Origin: Halomonas citrativorans | Lineage (GTDB): Bacteria; Pseudomonadota; Gammaproteobacteria; Pseudomonadales; Halomonadaceae | Assembly (NCBI RefSeq): GCF_900163645.1 | Contig: NZ_FUKM01000053.1 | Span: 62,001-126,000 of the forward strand | Direction: 5' to 3' | DNA: 64,000 bases | Part shown: in pieces, positions 10,586 to 20,051 of the stretch | Layout: each line of letters begins with the position of its first letter | Numbering within the stretch: the first letter of the stretch is position 1 | Notes under the pieces: model-generated | Told to the model about the DNA's origin: nothing | The model's database searches: none | Seen by the model: only the letters and a program-made list of their open reading frames with translations | Program-made: the position numbers and the translations under genes

Positions 10586-11194
10586 ATGAGTGACGACCGT
10601 AAACCTCGCCGTCGCGAGCAGATTCTTCAAGCACTCGCGTTAATGCTGGAAGAAGATAGTGGAAAGCGTATTACCACGGCCGCCCTTGCACGCCAGGTCG
10701 GCGTTTCCGAGGCGGCGCTGTACCGCCACTTTCCCAGCAAAGCGCGAATGTTTGAGGGCTTAATCGACTTTATTGAAGAGAGCATTTTTGCGCGCATAAC
10801 ACGTATTTTAGAAGAGGTACCCGACGCCATCCCCCGCTGCGGCACTATTCTGGCGCTACTACTGGGCTTTGCCGAAAAGAACCCAGGGCTTGCCCGCGTG
10901 ATGGGCGGCGACGTGCTGACCGGCGAAACAGCCCGCCTGCGCCAGCGAGTTCATCAGCTATTTGAGCGTTTGGAACTACAGCTCAAGCAGATTATTCGTG
11001 AGGCCGAACTGCGCGAAGGACGCCGCGCCAGCATTCCGGCCTCAGCGGCCGCTAACCTGCTCGCCGCCCAAGCGGAAGGGCGCATTTCTCAATACGTGCG
11101 CAGCGATTTTAAACGTCTGCCTACTGAGTACTGGGAAGATCAGTGGACGCTTCTTTCAAGACAGCTACTACTCGAGGCGCCCCAACCCGCTTAA
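10586..11194 (+). CDS. slmA: nucleoid occlusion factor SlmA
   Basis: A 202-residue TetR-fold protein beginning [21 protein letters not shown] with helix-turn-helix [21 protein letters not shown]. SlmA binds sites on the chromosome and, when bound, disrupts FtsZ polymers to keep septa off the nucleoid. Identification rests on the sequence and its usual neighbourhood behind dut/argB. The start is 21 nt behind argB with GGAGGG upstream. No obvious GTGAGTACTCAC-like binding site was spotted in this window. Confidence 0.93.
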   Translation: MSDDRKPRRREQILQALALMLEEDSGKRITTAALARQVGVSEAALYRHFPSKARMFEGLIDFIEESIFARITRILEEVPDAIPRCGTILALLLGFAEKNPGLARVMGGDVLTGETARLRQRVHQLFERLELQLKQIIREAELREGRRASIPASAAANLLAAQAEGRISQYVRSDFKRLPTEYWEDQWTLLSRQLLLEAPQPA

Positions 11195-11276
11195 CAGCAT
11201 CAAGCTGGTCAACAGGGACGTTGACTCCCCCCCACCAACATGCTTACCCCAACCATCCCGCCAAAGGAAGGCGCTT

Positions 11277-11576
11277 TTGAATATTACCCATCTTGAGCAC
11301 ACTATTATCGCGCTGATCTTTCAAGGCTTGCTATGGCCATTTGTTGGCCGCTGGGTGGCGGGTTCTTTGATAGTGGCCGTCTTTTTAGGCCGCGAGATAG
11401 CCCAGCATGAATATGCGGGTGGCGGGTCCAACGAGGTGTGGTACCTCTATGGTTTATTCAATCACTGGACGTTGGACTCGTTTTTGGACGTTGCAGCGCC
11501 AGCAGCAGCCTGCTGCTTTATCGCGTTAATAATGCCTGGTGGCGGGCTGTGGAAATATGTCAGAGCACGGCGTTAA
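11277..11576 (+). CDS. small membrane protein of unknown function
   Basis: A 99-residue protein from a TTG at 11277 with AGGAAGG five bases upstream; the frame has no closer ATG. Seen: two or three hydrophobic segments (about 10-34 and 70-87) and, between them, a soluble loop with GREIAQHEY and a Gly-rich turn. I do not recognise a defined family; the GREIAQ-x-EY loop resembles small membrane proteins I associate with phage late regions, which is recall only. It lies about 80 bp behind slmA and ends at a shared terminator. Confidence 0.6.
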   Translation: MNITHLEHTIIALIFQGLLWPFVGRWVAGSLIVAVFLGREIAQHEYAGGGSNEVWYLYGLFNHWTLDSFLDVAAPAAACCFIALIMPGGGLWKYVRARR

Positions 11577-11607
11577 AAATCACTCCATACGTGCATAAAA
11601 CAGCCAT

Positions 11608-11645
11608 AAAAAAACCGGCGCTCTAATTGATAGAGGCCGGTTTTT
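11608..11645. terminator. bidirectional terminator between the small membrane gene and rpoH
   Basis: A stem of CCGGC-g-CTCTA/TAGAG-GCCGG flanked by an A run and a T run. It separates the convergent slmA-side genes and rpoH and can serve both. Confidence 0.8.
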
Positions 11646-11671
11646 GGCTATGAACAGCTAACTACGTAGAC

Positions 11672-12538
11672 TTACGCCGCGATAGCATCGCCCATCTTTT
11701 GGCGCAGCTTTTTCATCGCGTTTTTCTCAAGCTGGCGAATACGTTCAGCGCTAACGCCGTACACATCGGCCAAATCATGCAGAGTCGCTTTGTTATCGGT
11801 CAGCCAGCGGCGCTGCAAAATGTCCCGCGAACGCTCATCCAGACCTTTTAAAGCAAGCTGCAGACGGCGCGTTGAGTCTTCCTCAAAATCACTGTCTTCA
11901 AGCTTAGTCGCCGGGTCAGCAGAGGCGTCATCCAAAAAGTAAGCGGGCGCCTGATACGTGCTCTCTTCGTCATCGCTCGGTGAGGCATCATAGCCTGCAT
12001 CATAAGCGGAAAGGCGACCTTCCATATCCCGCACAACTTCCGGCTTAACGTCGAGGTCTTTAGCGATGGCATCCACTTCATCGTTGTTCAACCAGGCAAG
12101 GCGTTTCTTGGCGCTGCGCAGGTTAAAAAACAGCTTACGCTGGGCTTTCGTCGTGGCGATTTTAACAATCCGCCAGTTACGCAGTACAAATTCGTGTATC
12201 TCAGCCTTGATCCAATGAACCGCAAACGATACCAGGCGTACACCCTGGTTAGGATCAAAACGCTTTACGGCTTTCATCAAGCCGACGTTACCTTCCTGAA
12301 TCAAGTCTGCCTGGGGCAACCCATAGCCTGAGTAACTGCGAGCAATATGCACAACAAAGCGCAAGTGTGAGAGAACCAAGCGGCGCGCAGCTTCTAGATC
12401 AGCTTCATCATAAAGACGAAAAGCAAGTTCGCGCTCTTCCTCAACACTCAGCACCGAAATGCCGTTAACCGCTCGAATGTAGCCGCCCAAGTCGTGACCT
12501 GGAGAAAGCTGTCCCACCGGTAGAAGACTAGTGCTCAT
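11672..12538 (-). CDS. rpoH: RNA polymerase sigma-32 (heat shock)
   Basis: A 288-residue alternative sigma factor. Region 2 has [19 protein letters not shown], followed by the diagnostic RpoH box QRKLFFNLR at about 135, and region 4 ends with the helix-turn-helix [20 protein letters not shown]. It directs heat-shock promoter recognition. Position downstream of ftsX on the same strand but separated by about 260 bp matches enterobacteria and implies its own promoters. No confident promoter or mRNA thermosensor could be assigned by eye in 12539-12800. Confidence 0.96.
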   Translation of the reverse strand: MSTSLLPVGQLSPGHDLGGYIRAVNGISVLSVEEERELAFRLYDEADLEAARRLVLSHLRFVVHIARSYSGYGLPQADLIQEGNVGLMKAVKRFDPNQGVRLVSFAVHWIKAEIHEFVLRNWRIVKIATTKAQRKLFFNLRSAKKRLAWLNNDEVDAIAKDLDVKPEVVRDMEGRLSAYDAGYDASPSDDEESTYQAPAYFLDDASADPATKLEDSDFEEDSTRRLQLALKGLDERSRDILQRRWLTDNKATLHDLADVYGVSAERIRQLEKNAMKKLRQKMGDAIAA

Positions 12539-12800
12539 GTGCAGGTGGTCTCCCTTATCATCTATCGTGATTGACGTACGTCTTTGAAATTACGTCCGTA
12601 CGCCTCAATTAACAATTAAGACCTTGCCTAAGCGGCAAAGTTCACTTGTTTCTGCTGCCTGTTTTGCCGAAATGTGCCATCGATTTACTTTATCAACCAG
12701 CACTACTCAACCGCCAGATTGCGTTGGTGCTAACGACTTGCGATGGCACTAGCCAGAGTAATAAAACATTATTACCGTTCGCAGACAGCGCCATGCACGC

Positions 12801-13847
12801 TTAGCGGGGGCGGATACTGGAAAGATGACGGGTCACTGCCAGCCAAGCGCCCAACCAACCTAATAGTGTACTGCAGGATAGCAAAATTGTAGAGCCTGTG
12901 ATATCCAGCTGCGGCAATGAGAAGCTTGCACCATAGCTAGCCGCTAATGCGGCGACCGGCAGCGACAGCCAGTGATTTCCCAAGCCCAGCAAACCCAGCG
13001 ACAATATACCGCCCCCAAGACCATACCACGCCCCGCTGTATAAAAACGGGCGACGTACAAAAGCGTGCGTGGCACCAATCAGCATGACCACCTCGATTTC
13101 GCGGCGTCGGCTTTCAACGGCCAAACGAATCGTATTACCGACCACCAAGAGCACCCCTAATCCAAACAGCAGACCTAGCGCTAACGCAACGCGTCGGCCA
13201 AGCGCAGCCAAATGGCGTAAGCGCTCCACCCAGGCCAAATCCACCCGAACCTCATCAACGCCTGTCAGAGATGCTAACGTAACAGACAGTTGCTCCATTG
13301 ATGCCAGCTCCACACTTTGTGGACGCACCACAATACTAGCGGGAAGCGGATTAGCATCAAGCCCCGCCAGCGCATCGTCCAGCCCCAGCGACTCCTGAAA
13401 CTCGACCATGCCCTGCTCGGCACTGATCAAGCGCGTCTCTAGCACCGCCTGCTCAGCGCTTACCGCTTCATCAATTCGCGCCGCTTGAGCCGGGTCAACG
13501 GTTGTTTCTAAATACACCGTGAGGGTCGCGCTCTCATCCAGCTCGGCATCCAGCAATCGAGCACTATCCAGCGTCAGCCATAGCGCAGCCGGAAGCACAA
13601 GGGCAATGGCAATCGCAAGCATTGTCAGCAGACTGCCGACGGGGTGGCGCAACAGCCGATAAAAGCTGTCCCAACTCACCGCCCGATGGTGGCGCCCCCA
13701 GGCACGTAAACGGCTTGAAAAACGCGTTTGCTGCGAATTGGCTCCGCGCCGCTTGGGAGGTGGAGCTTCCTGACGCTGGGTAGATACTTTGCGCCCCGCT
13801 TTCGGTGCAGCGCCTTTTGCGCGACGCGGTGTTGCCGATGGTTTCAT
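12801..13847 (-). CDS. ftsX: cell division protein FtsX
   Basis: A 348-residue inner-membrane partner of FtsE. A long basic, Ala/Pro/Arg-rich cytoplasmic N-terminus (about 1-65) precedes the first membrane helix (about 73-95), a periplasmic domain (about 95-215) that in the family activates peptidoglycan hydrolases via EnvC-type proteins, and three C-terminal helices. The ATG overlaps the ftsE stop by 4 nt, indicating translational coupling. Confidence 0.93.
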   Translation of the reverse strand: MKPSATPRRAKGAAPKAGRKVSTQRQEAPPPKRRGANSQQTRFSSRLRAWGRHHRAVSWDSFYRLLRHPVGSLLTMLAIAIALVLPAALWLTLDSARLLDAELDESATLTVYLETTVDPAQAARIDEAVSAEQAVLETRLISAEQGMVEFQESLGLDDALAGLDANPLPASIVVRPQSVELASMEQLSVTLASLTGVDEVRVDLAWVERLRHLAALGRRVALALGLLFGLGVLLVVGNTIRLAVESRRREIEVVMLIGATHAFVRRPFLYSGAWYGLGGGILSLGLLGLGNHWLSLPVAALAASYGASFSLPQLDITGSTILLSCSTLLGWLGAWLAVTRHLSSIRPR

Positions 13848-14512
13848 ACTGCGCCCTCATCAGCCACTAAGCGCCCATCACGCAAGCGCAAAATACGGTG
13901 GCGCAAGCGAGCAATCAACGCGAGGTCGTGACTTGCGATCATTACCGTGGTGCCGATGCGATTGAAGTCTTCAAAAAGCGCCATGATATCGGCGGAAAGC
14001 TGGGGGTCCAGGTTACCGGTTGGCTCGTCGGCCAAGAGAAGTGCGGGCTTATTAACCACCGCTCGGGCAATGCCGACACGCTGCTGCTCTCCACCGGAAA
14101 GCTCAACGGGCAGGGCCTTCTCACGGTGTAAAAGCCCCACTTTATCGAGCGCGGCGCGCACGCGGCGCGCCGACTCCCGCGGCTCAATGCCTTGAATATC
14201 CAGCGGCAGCGAGACGTTATGAAACACGCTTCTATCAAACAGCAGTTGGTGATCCTGAAACACCACCCCAATCTGGCGCCGATAAAAAGGCACTTGGCTT
14301 GCATGAAGCTGGGCAATATCGTGCCCCGCCACGATCACACGACCACGGCTAGGCTTTTCAAGTCGCATAATCAGGCGCAGTAAGGAGCTTTTACCCGCGC
14401 CCGAGTGGCCGGTCAAAAACACCATTTCACCGCGGGCCACACGAAAGTCCAGGTGCGCCAAGGCTTCAAAGCGCCCCCCATAGCGCTTGCCGACATGCTC
14501 AAAAGCGATCAT
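13844..14512 (-). CDS. ftsE: cell division ATP-binding protein FtsE
   Basis: A 222-residue ABC ATPase working with FtsX at the septum. Walker [10 protein letters not shown] (about 36), signature [14 protein letters not shown] and Walker [13 protein letters not shown] are intact, followed by the H-loop ASHDLAL. It overlaps ftsY and ftsX by 4 nt each, completing the classic ftsYEX operon. Confidence 0.96.
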   Translation of the reverse strand: MIAFEHVGKRYGGRFEALAHLDFRVARGEMVFLTGHSGAGKSSLLRLIMRLEKPSRGRVIVAGHDIAQLHASQVPFYRRQIGVVFQDHQLLFDRSVFHNVSLPLDIQGIEPRESARRVRAALDKVGLLHREKALPVELSGGEQQRVGIARAVVNKPALLLADEPTGNLDPQLSADIMALFEDFNRIGTTVMIASHDLALIARLRHRILRLRDGRLVADEGAV

Positions 14513-15924
14513 GCGCTGGCATCGTCCCCTTGGCGGTCAAACAGTGCACTAACAAAGTCATCTGCCTCGAAGGGGCGTAAATCGTCCAACCCCTCGCCTA
14601 CACCAATAAAGCGGATGGGCATCTCAAGCTGTTTGGCCAAGGCAAAAATAATTCCCCCTTTGGCCGTACCGTCCAGCTTGGTTAGCGTAATCCCTGTGAT
14701 GGGCACGGCTTCGTTGAATGTGCTCGCCTGCGCAATCGCGTTTTGCCCCGTACCTGCATCCAGCACCAGCATCACTTCATGCGGCGCAGTGGTATCGAGC
14801 TTTTGCATCACACGATGGACTTTCTTTAACTCTTCCATCAGATGGCTTTTGTTGTGCAAGCGGCCTGCCGTATCGGCGATAAGGATATCCACGCCGCGCG
14901 CTTTGGCGGCGGCGACAGCATCATAAATGACCGAAGCGCTATCGGCGCCAGTATGTTGAGCGATGACCGGTACGCTATTGCGCTCCCCCCACACCTTAAG
15001 CTGCTCAACCGCCGCCGCCCGGAAGGTATCCCCTGCGGCCAGCATGACGCTTTTTCCCTCGCGCTGAAAACGCTGGGTCAGCTTGCCGATCGTTGTGGTT
15101 TTACCCACACCGTTCACCCCTACGACCAAAATCACAAAGGGGCCGTCCGTTTGCTTATTCAAATCAAGCGGCGTTGCCACCTGCCCAAGCATGGCAGCAA
15201 GCTCTTCTTGAAGAGCACGATAAAGCGCCTCAGGGTTATTCAACTCTTTACGCGAGACGCGTGCTTCTAGGCGTCCAATAATCTCGCTGGTCGCTTCAAT
15301 CCCCACATCCGCCATCAGCAGCTGGGTTTCCAGATCCTCTAAAAGCTCATCATCAATCTGCTTTTTTCCCAAAAACAGATCGGCGATGCCGTCGGTTAAG
15401 TTAGCGCGCGTTTTGCCCAGCCCTGATTTAATTCGCGCAAACCAGCCCTTCTTCTCGCCAGGCTTTTCTTGAAGTGCAGGCTTCTGCTCGGGCTGGATCT
15501 CAGGCTGAACGTCAGGCTCAGCCGGTTCCGGGTCAACTTCAGGCTCAGGAACCGGGCTAGTGTCGGGCTCACGCGCTGGCTTAATTTCGGGTTCAGGCGG
15601 TTCCGGCTTAACCTCGGGAGGCACAGGCGCTGGCTCAACTTCAGGCTCAGGCGGTTCCGGCTTAACCTCAGATGGAGCAGGTGCGGGCTCAACCTCAACT
15701 TCAGGCTCAGGCGGTTCTGGCTTAATTTCAGGAGGCGCAGGGGCTGGCTCAACTTCAGGTTCAGGCTCTGTCACCGGCGCGACATTTTCAACGTCGGCTA
15801 GCGGTTCCTGCGGCGGCTCGTCAAGCTGCGCATCATCATTGAGTTCCTGCGGGCGTTGCTCTTGCGGCTCCTGTTGGGAGTCGTGCTTTTTCTTACGTTT
15901 GAAAAAACCAAACATGGGAGTCAT
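14509..15924 (-). CDS. ftsY: signal recognition particle receptor FtsY
   Basis: A 471-residue SRP receptor GTPase that docks ribosome-SRP complexes at the inner membrane. The acidic A domain (about 1-155) is replaced for most of its length by imperfect Pro/Glu/Val repeats (residues 55-147). The NG domain follows with G1 [10 protein letters not shown] (about 274), [10 protein letters not shown], and [10 protein letters not shown]. The start at 15924 ([14 protein letters not shown]) could instead be the ATG three codons later. First gene of ftsYEX. Confidence 0.95.
   Translation of the reverse strand: MTPMFGFFKRKKKHDSQQEPQEQRPQELNDDAQLDEPPQEPLADVENVAPVTEPEPEVEPAPAPPEIKPEPPEPEVEVEPAPAPSEVKPEPPEPEVEPAPVPPEVKPEPPEPEIKPAREPDTSPVPEPEVDPEPAEPDVQPEIQPEQKPALQEKPGEKKGWFARIKSGLGKTRANLTDGIADLFLGKKQIDDELLEDLETQLLMADVGIEATSEIIGRLEARVSRKELNNPEALYRALQEELAAMLGQVATPLDLNKQTDGPFVILVVGVNGVGKTTTIGKLTQRFQREGKSVMLAAGDTFRAAAVEQLKVWGERNSVPVIAQHTGADSASVIYDAVAAAKARGVDILIADTAGRLHNKSHLMEELKKVHRVMQKLDTTAPHEVMLVLDAGTGQNAIAQASTFNEAVPITGITLTKLDGTAKGGIIFALAKQLEMPIRFIGVGEGLDDLRPFEADDFVSALFDRQGDDASA
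15484..15762 (-). repeat. Pro/Glu-rich tandem repeat coding for the FtsY acidic domain
   Basis: About five imperfect units of 54-60 bp encode variants of [18 protein letters not shown]. One unit carries an extra Glu-Val pair, as expected from slippage or unequal exchange. The reading frame is preserved throughout. Confidence 0.8.
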
Positions 15925-16005
15925 CCGACTTAAAAGGTGAACATTGTGACCATCCTACCACCGCCAACCAAGACTTTGGATAAGTAGCCCGCTACAATCC
16001 CCGAT

Positions 16006-16614
16006 ATGACACGACAACGCTCCTCTCGCCCATCAGCTTCCAAAGGCACGCCCACCCGGCAGCCTGGCAAGCTTCGTATTATCGGTGGTGACTTTCGCCG
16101 CCGCCAGCTACCTGTGCTTGACCGGCCCGGCTTACGGCCAACGCCAGACAGAGTACGTGAAACGCTGTTTAACTGGCTGGGGCAGCAGCTCTATGGCCAA
16201 CATGTGCTGGACCTGTTCGCGGGCACCGGCGCACTGGGTATTGAAGCGCTTTCGCGCGGTGCCGCTCACGTTGACTTTATCGAGCGTGACAACAGCGTAG
16301 CCGCCTATATTACCCAAAACCTGGCCACGCTTGGCGCAACCCGAGGCCAAGTCACTGCGTGCGATGCAAACACGTTCTTGAGCCAGCCGCCTCGCCTTTA
16401 TCACCTGGTATTTCTTGACCCCCCCTTTCACCAGGGGCTTGCTACGAGTTGCTGTAACGCACTGGAGACCCTTGGCTGGCTTGCACCCGACGCCATGATT
16501 TACCTGGAAACCGAACGCTCACTAGACCCAACGCCTCCCACTAACTGGCAGTTGCACCGCGAAACCCAAGCGGGTGAAAGTACTGCCCGACTTTATCAAC
16601 GCCAGACCCCGTAA
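16006..16614 (+). CDS. rsmD: 16S rRNA m2G966 methyltransferase RsmD
   Basis: A 202-residue SAM-dependent methyltransferase. After a basic tail (about 1-24) come LRIIGGDFRRRQL, the RPTPDRVRETLFNWL signature, the SAM loop DLFAGTGALGIEALSRGA and the catalytic FLDPPF. It methylates G966 of 16S rRNA during 30S assembly. Divergent from ftsY, the usual arrangement. Confidence 0.95.
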   Translation: MTRQRSSRPSASKGTPTRQPGKLRIIGGDFRRRQLPVLDRPGLRPTPDRVRETLFNWLGQQLYGQHVLDLFAGTGALGIEALSRGAAHVDFIERDNSVAAYITQNLATLGATRGQVTACDANTFLSQPPRLYHLVFLDPPFHQGLATSCCNALETLGWLAPDAMIYLETERSLDPTPPTNWQLHRETQAGESTARLYQRQTP

Positions 16615-16707
16615 ACAGCGCTTGCCGATGACGCCTACGAGCGTTACGCTCGCCTGATTCAACCTGTTGGCACGCCTGTTGTTTGTTTTTATAACCTGGA
16701 GGTTTAC

Positions 16708-16890
16708 ATGAGCCTGGAACTGTTCAATCAGCTTGAGCAAAAAGTCACCGATACGGTGGAAGCGTTGGAAATGATGAAGCTGGAAAATGAAGAGCTGCGC
16801 GACGAAAACACCAAACTCAAGCAAGAGCGCGAAGAGTGGGAACGCCGCTTGAACAGCTTACTCAGCAAGTTTGAAGGGATCGCTAGCTAA
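16708..16890 (+). CDS. zapB: cell division protein ZapB
   Basis: A 60-residue, fully coiled-coil protein opening MSLELFNQLEQKVTDTVE, which aligns with enterobacterial ZapB (MSLEVFEKLEAKV). ZapB is a Z-ring-associated, FtsZ-linking factor. It is shorter than the E. coli protein (about 80), lacking a few heptads. GGAGG precedes the ATG. Its last 8 bp overlap the convergent rimI stop region. Confidence 0.82.
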   Translation: MSLELFNQLEQKVTDTVEALEMMKLENEELRDENTKLKQEREEWERRLNSLLSKFEGIAS

Positions 16891-17329
16891 GCGTACGCGA
16901 CATTAGCAGCGCATCTTCACGCCCGGCGGCACCCTGTACTGCCGGGTAGTAGCCTTTACGCTGCCCATCCACCTTAAAATCAAAACGTTGATAAAGGCTA
17001 ATCGCAGCCTTGTTGCTCACCCGCACTTCCAGTAGTAAACGCTCACTTTGCCACTCAGACGCTTTTAACATCACTGCCTGCATTAACGCATACCCCAGCC
17101 CCAAATGGCGGTGAGCAGGGTCTACGCCAATGGCTTGAAGCTCAGTATCAAAGGGTAAGCGCGCTACCAGCGCATAGCCTGCCAGGGCATTTTCTTGAAA
17201 ATAACCCACTACGCAGGCATCTGTATCGGCTAATGCCGCATTAAGTTGGCGCTCACTCACTCCACTTTGGGCCTGCGCCTCAAGAGTTGCTAACCGTAGG
17301 CCATCACTTGCCTGAAGCTCAGCGATCAT
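16883..17329 (-). CDS. rimI: ribosomal protein S18-alanine N-acetyltransferase
   Basis: A 148-residue GNAT acetyltransferase. The acetyl-CoA loop region reads LQAIGVDPAHRHLGLGYALMQ (motif A, Q/RxxGxG/A variant), followed by LLLEVRVSNKAAISLYQRFDF, the RimI hallmark. It acetylates the N-terminal alanine of S18. Its start overlaps the upstream holD-like gene by 11 nt, reproducing the holD-rimI pairing of enterobacteria. Confidence 0.93.
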   Translation of the reverse strand: MIAELQASDGLRLATLEAQAQSGVSERQLNAALADTDACVVGYFQENALAGYALVARLPFDTELQAIGVDPAHRHLGLGYALMQAVMLKASEWQSERLLLEVRVSNKAAISLYQRFDFKVDGQRKGYYPAVQGAAGREDALLMSRTLS

Positions 17330-18158
17330 TTTCGGGGGCTTTGAGCGTTTTCCACTGTTGGCCTAATGCGGACAGCTGGGGCCAAAGGTTACGCTTGGCA
17401 GCGCCATTTTTAGCAAGATGTTCAAGTGCTACGCCCTGCCATACCGGCAGTTCCAGTGTATCGCTACGCGCTTGCTGAATATTCAAGACGCTAATGATAT
17501 CAGCAGCGCTATCGTCTTCGGGTTGTTCCCCCCACCAGAGTACGCGCTCAAGCGCCCAGCCCTGCCGACTAGCGCAGCCTGACATAAACGCAGAGAGCCC
17601 TTCTCTGGCTTCTTCAAGAGGGTCTTCTGCAAAGGTATTGGCCATTAACGGCCACTTAAACAGCGTGACGCTGGACAACGCATCCGGCGCGATTCCGACG
17701 GCCTGCCAGATATTGGCAAGCAAACGCTGCGCCTGGGGCGTTATCTCACCAGGGTGCAAGCTCAACCATCGCTGTCCTATACACACGCAGGAAAGCGAAA
17801 ACTGCAACGGTTTAGCCGGTGCCGCGGGCATCGAGCCAGGTACGGATTCAACGGGTACGGATTCAACGGGCAATGGTTCAGTAGGCGCCTTATCCGCTGG
17901 CGCTTGGCCGAGCAAAGCACGCACTGAAGAGGGCGCTGACGCAGGCGAGTTAACGCTCGGTGCTTTGGGCTCGCTACGCGGGGTTGGCGCGTCATCAAGC
18001 AACGCCTGGAGACGCTCACGCGGGGGCGTTTTTTCCGGCGGCGTTTCATCCCACTCGCAGGCTTCGGTCGGCAGCGCATTGGGCAGTTGATAGCGTGATG
18101 CCCAAGCGGTAATGCCCATGGCATCCAGGTAGTGGCGCCGGGTAACCTCTGGCGTCAC
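17319..18158 (-). CDS. holD: DNA polymerase III psi subunit (HolD-like), with a long linker
   Basis: A 279-residue protein, about twice the length of E. coli psi. Seen: an N-terminal block RRHYLDAMGITAWASR that matches the HolD segment used to contact the clamp loader, and a C-terminal block LEHLAKNGAAKRNLWPQLS matching the end of HolD (LxxLxxNxxxRxxLWxQ). Between them, residues about 35-130 are a Pro/Ala/Glu-rich low-complexity linker, then a folded part (about 130-260). The gene overlaps bolA upstream (ATGA) and rimI downstream, and holD-rimI adjacency is known. Similarity is by eye; automated annotation may miss it and call it hypothetical. Confidence 0.72.
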   Translation of the reverse strand: MTPEVTRRHYLDAMGITAWASRYQLPNALPTEACEWDETPPEKTPPRERLQALLDDAPTPRSEPKAPSVNSPASAPSSVRALLGQAPADKAPTEPLPVESVPVESVPGSMPAAPAKPLQFSLSCVCIGQRWLSLHPGEITPQAQRLLANIWQAVGIAPDALSSVTLFKWPLMANTFAEDPLEEAREGLSAFMSGCASRQGWALERVLWWGEQPEDDSAADIISVLNIQQARSDTLELPVWQGVALEHLAKNGAAKRNLWPQLSALGQQWKTLKAPENDR

Positions 18159-18463
18159 TGGCCGCCGCCACGACAGTTGGGTGAATCAGGACGCTCGCCG
18201 CCCCTCGCCTGCCATTCAACCGGCGTATAAAGGTGCAACGCTAGCGCATGCACCGGGCCAGAAAGTTCACCGGCCAGCAGTGCATAAATCTTCTGGTGAC
18301 GCTTCACCGGCATCAGGCCATCGAAAATGTCGCTAACCAGCGTTACCTTGAAGTGGGTTTCGGAGTTGGCGGGCACGTTATGCATGTGGCTTTCGTTCTC
18401 CACGCGCACGACTTCCGGCGCTAGCGCCGCTAACTTCTGTTCGATCTGTGCTTGCACCGTCAT
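18155..18463 (-). CDS. bolA: BolA family transcriptional/iron-sulfur regulator
   Basis: A 102-residue BolA protein. It carries the class II KH-like BolA fold with ESHMHNVPANSETHFKV, LVSDIFDG, RHQKIYALLAGEL, VHALALHLYTP and the C-terminal SPNCRGGG found in BolA proper. In the family BolA binds monothiol glutaredoxins and influences morphology and stress responses. The ATG at 18463 with GAGGAGAG upstream is preferred over an in-frame start five codons earlier. First gene of bolA-holD-rimI. Confidence 0.93.
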   Translation of the reverse strand: MTVQAQIEQKLAALAPEVVRVENESHMHNVPANSETHFKVTLVSDIFDGLMPVKRHQKIYALLAGELSGPVHALALHLYTPVEWQARGGERPDSPNCRGGGQ

Positions 18464-18506
18464 TACTGCTCTCCTCAATATTCAACATTTTTATTGTACG
18501 CGCTTA

Positions 18507-19907
18507 CTAGCCACCAGACGATGCCCGGCGTTCAACCAGCGCACGCCGGGCAAGCGACACTCTTGAAAGGCTTGCCAGAAGCGCCAGAAACGATGTAACC
18601 GCTCCCAGCCAGAGAGTTATCTGAACCTCAAACCCAAGCGCTAGGGCTGCCCCTACTATCGCCACCCCAAACGACTGACCTACCGTGCGAATCGTGCTCA
18701 TCACGCCCGACACACTGGCACTGCGCTCCGGCGGAAGGCTCCCCATCATTTCGCGGTTATTGGGCGGCTGGAACAGGCCAAAACCGATACCGCATAGTGC
18801 CGTACGCCATAGGCTTTCCATGACACCCATGGTTTCATCCACCAGCGCCAGCGCGACCAGGCCGGTAACGATCAGCCCCAGGCCAGTGCTTGAAAGCACA
18901 CTGGGATTGATACGGTCCGCCAGGCGACCCGCCAACGGCCCTACCAGCATGATTCCAAGCGGCCATGGGGTAAACAACCAAGCGGTCTCCAGGGGCGAAA
19001 GCCCCATTTGCTCCTGATAATAGAACGACAGCGCCACAAAGGTCAGACCCTGACCAATAAACGCAAGGCCGGAGGCGGATACCGCAAGCGTGAAGCGCTT
19101 TTCAGCAAAAATACTCAGCGGCAGCAACGGATACAGTGCTCGACGTTGGCGCATGATAAACCCCACTGCACTTGCTACGGTAAGCAGTACCCAGGCACCC
19201 ACCAGGCCAAACGATGCCGCGTGCCCCACCGCGTCCATGGCCAGGAAGAAACTCGCCAGCATCAGCATGGACAACAGCGCCCCCAGAAAATCAAAACTTC
19301 CCTGGCGGGGTTTATCCCGAGGCAGTGCGCGCTTGGCAAACCATAAAGAGCACAGCCCAAGGGGCAGATTAAGTGCAAACAGCCACGGCCAGTCCGCAAA
19401 GGATAAAATAACGCCGCTCAGCGTCGGCCCTGCCGCATAGCCACCCGCGACAACGAGCGCACTTAACCCTAACGCACTACCCAATAGGCGTGAGGGAAAT
19501 ATCGCCCGGTAAAGCGAAGGGCCAATAGAGAGCGTGGCGGCGGCGCCTAGCCCCTGCACGGCACGAAACACCAGCAGCGTTTCTAAATTACGTGACAGTG
19601 CCGCCCCCAATGCGCCCACCATAAACGTGCCTAGCCCAAACAGATAAATACGCCGCCGCGTTACCAGTTCGCTGATCCCGGCAAACACCAGCAAGAAGGC
19701 GGCACATACCACCTGAAACATGTTGGTGATCCACACCGAGCGTGCGGCAGAGGCGTTTAAGTCTGCTGCAATGGTCGGCAGCGCCAAATTAATCATGGTG
19801 GTGTCCATCACCGCCATTAGCGTGCCGGTAATCAGGGCCAATACCGCCAAGGCACGTTCCGGCCCGGGCAGGCCGTCGTCTTCAGGACGGGTTTGAAACA
19901 GTCGCAT
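18507..19907 (-). CDS. MFS transporter, DHA2-type drug exporter
   Basis: A 466-residue major-facilitator protein with 13-14 hydrophobic helices. The DHA2 (EmrB/SmvA-like) signature MAVMDTTMINLALPTIAADL lies in helix 1, and the antiporter motif C region AVVAGGYAAGPTLSGVIL appears as a Gly/Pro-rich helix at about 150-170. Likely a proton-coupled exporter of cationic drugs or quaternary ammonium compounds; substrate cannot be told. No membrane-fusion partner or regulator is adjacent, so it probably works alone. Confidence 0.85.
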   Translation of the reverse strand: MRLFQTRPEDDGLPGPERALAVLALITGTLMAVMDTTMINLALPTIAADLNASAARSVWITNMFQVVCAAFLLVFAGISELVTRRRIYLFGLGTFMVGALGAALSRNLETLLVFRAVQGLGAAATLSIGPSLYRAIFPSRLLGSALGLSALVVAGGYAAGPTLSGVILSFADWPWLFALNLPLGLCSLWFAKRALPRDKPRQGSFDFLGALLSMLMLASFFLAMDAVGHAASFGLVGAWVLLTVASAVGFIMRQRRALYPLLPLSIFAEKRFTLAVSASGLAFIGQGLTFVALSFYYQEQMGLSPLETAWLFTPWPLGIMLVGPLAGRLADRINPSVLSSTGLGLIVTGLVALALVDETMGVMESLWRTALCGIGFGLFQPPNNREMMGSLPPERSASVSGVMSTIRTVGQSFGVAIVGAALALGFEVQITLWLGAVTSFLALLASLSRVSLARRALVERRASSGG

Positions 19908-19938
19908 CGGTGGGGTATTCCTAAAGCGAAACGGCTAA

Positions 19939-19972
19939 CACGTTAAAACCGGCCTAAGCCGGTTTTAACGTG
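19939..19972 (-). terminator. perfect 15-bp inverted repeat, probable terminator
   Basis: CACGTTAAAACCGGC and its exact complement flank a 4-nt loop. It is downstream of the 20052-20438 gene and upstream of the MFS gene. There is no T run immediately after, but the stem itself ends with TTTTAACGTG. Confidence 0.55.
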
Positions 19973-20051
19973 CATGAGCGCAACTGCTTGAGAACAAGAT
20001 GTGCGTCATGAGTTACGTCATGATGAGATAGCGCCTAACTAGTGCCGAACG

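Noticed and set aside
10586-11194. SlmA binding sites in the window
   Set aside because: No match close to GTGAGTACTCAC was found by eye; a computed scan of the genome is needed.
12539-12800. rpoH promoters, or the dyad-like ACGTACG repeats in this gap, as regulatory sites
   Set aside because: Several weak -35/-10 combinations exist but none stands out; the repeats have no recognised binder.
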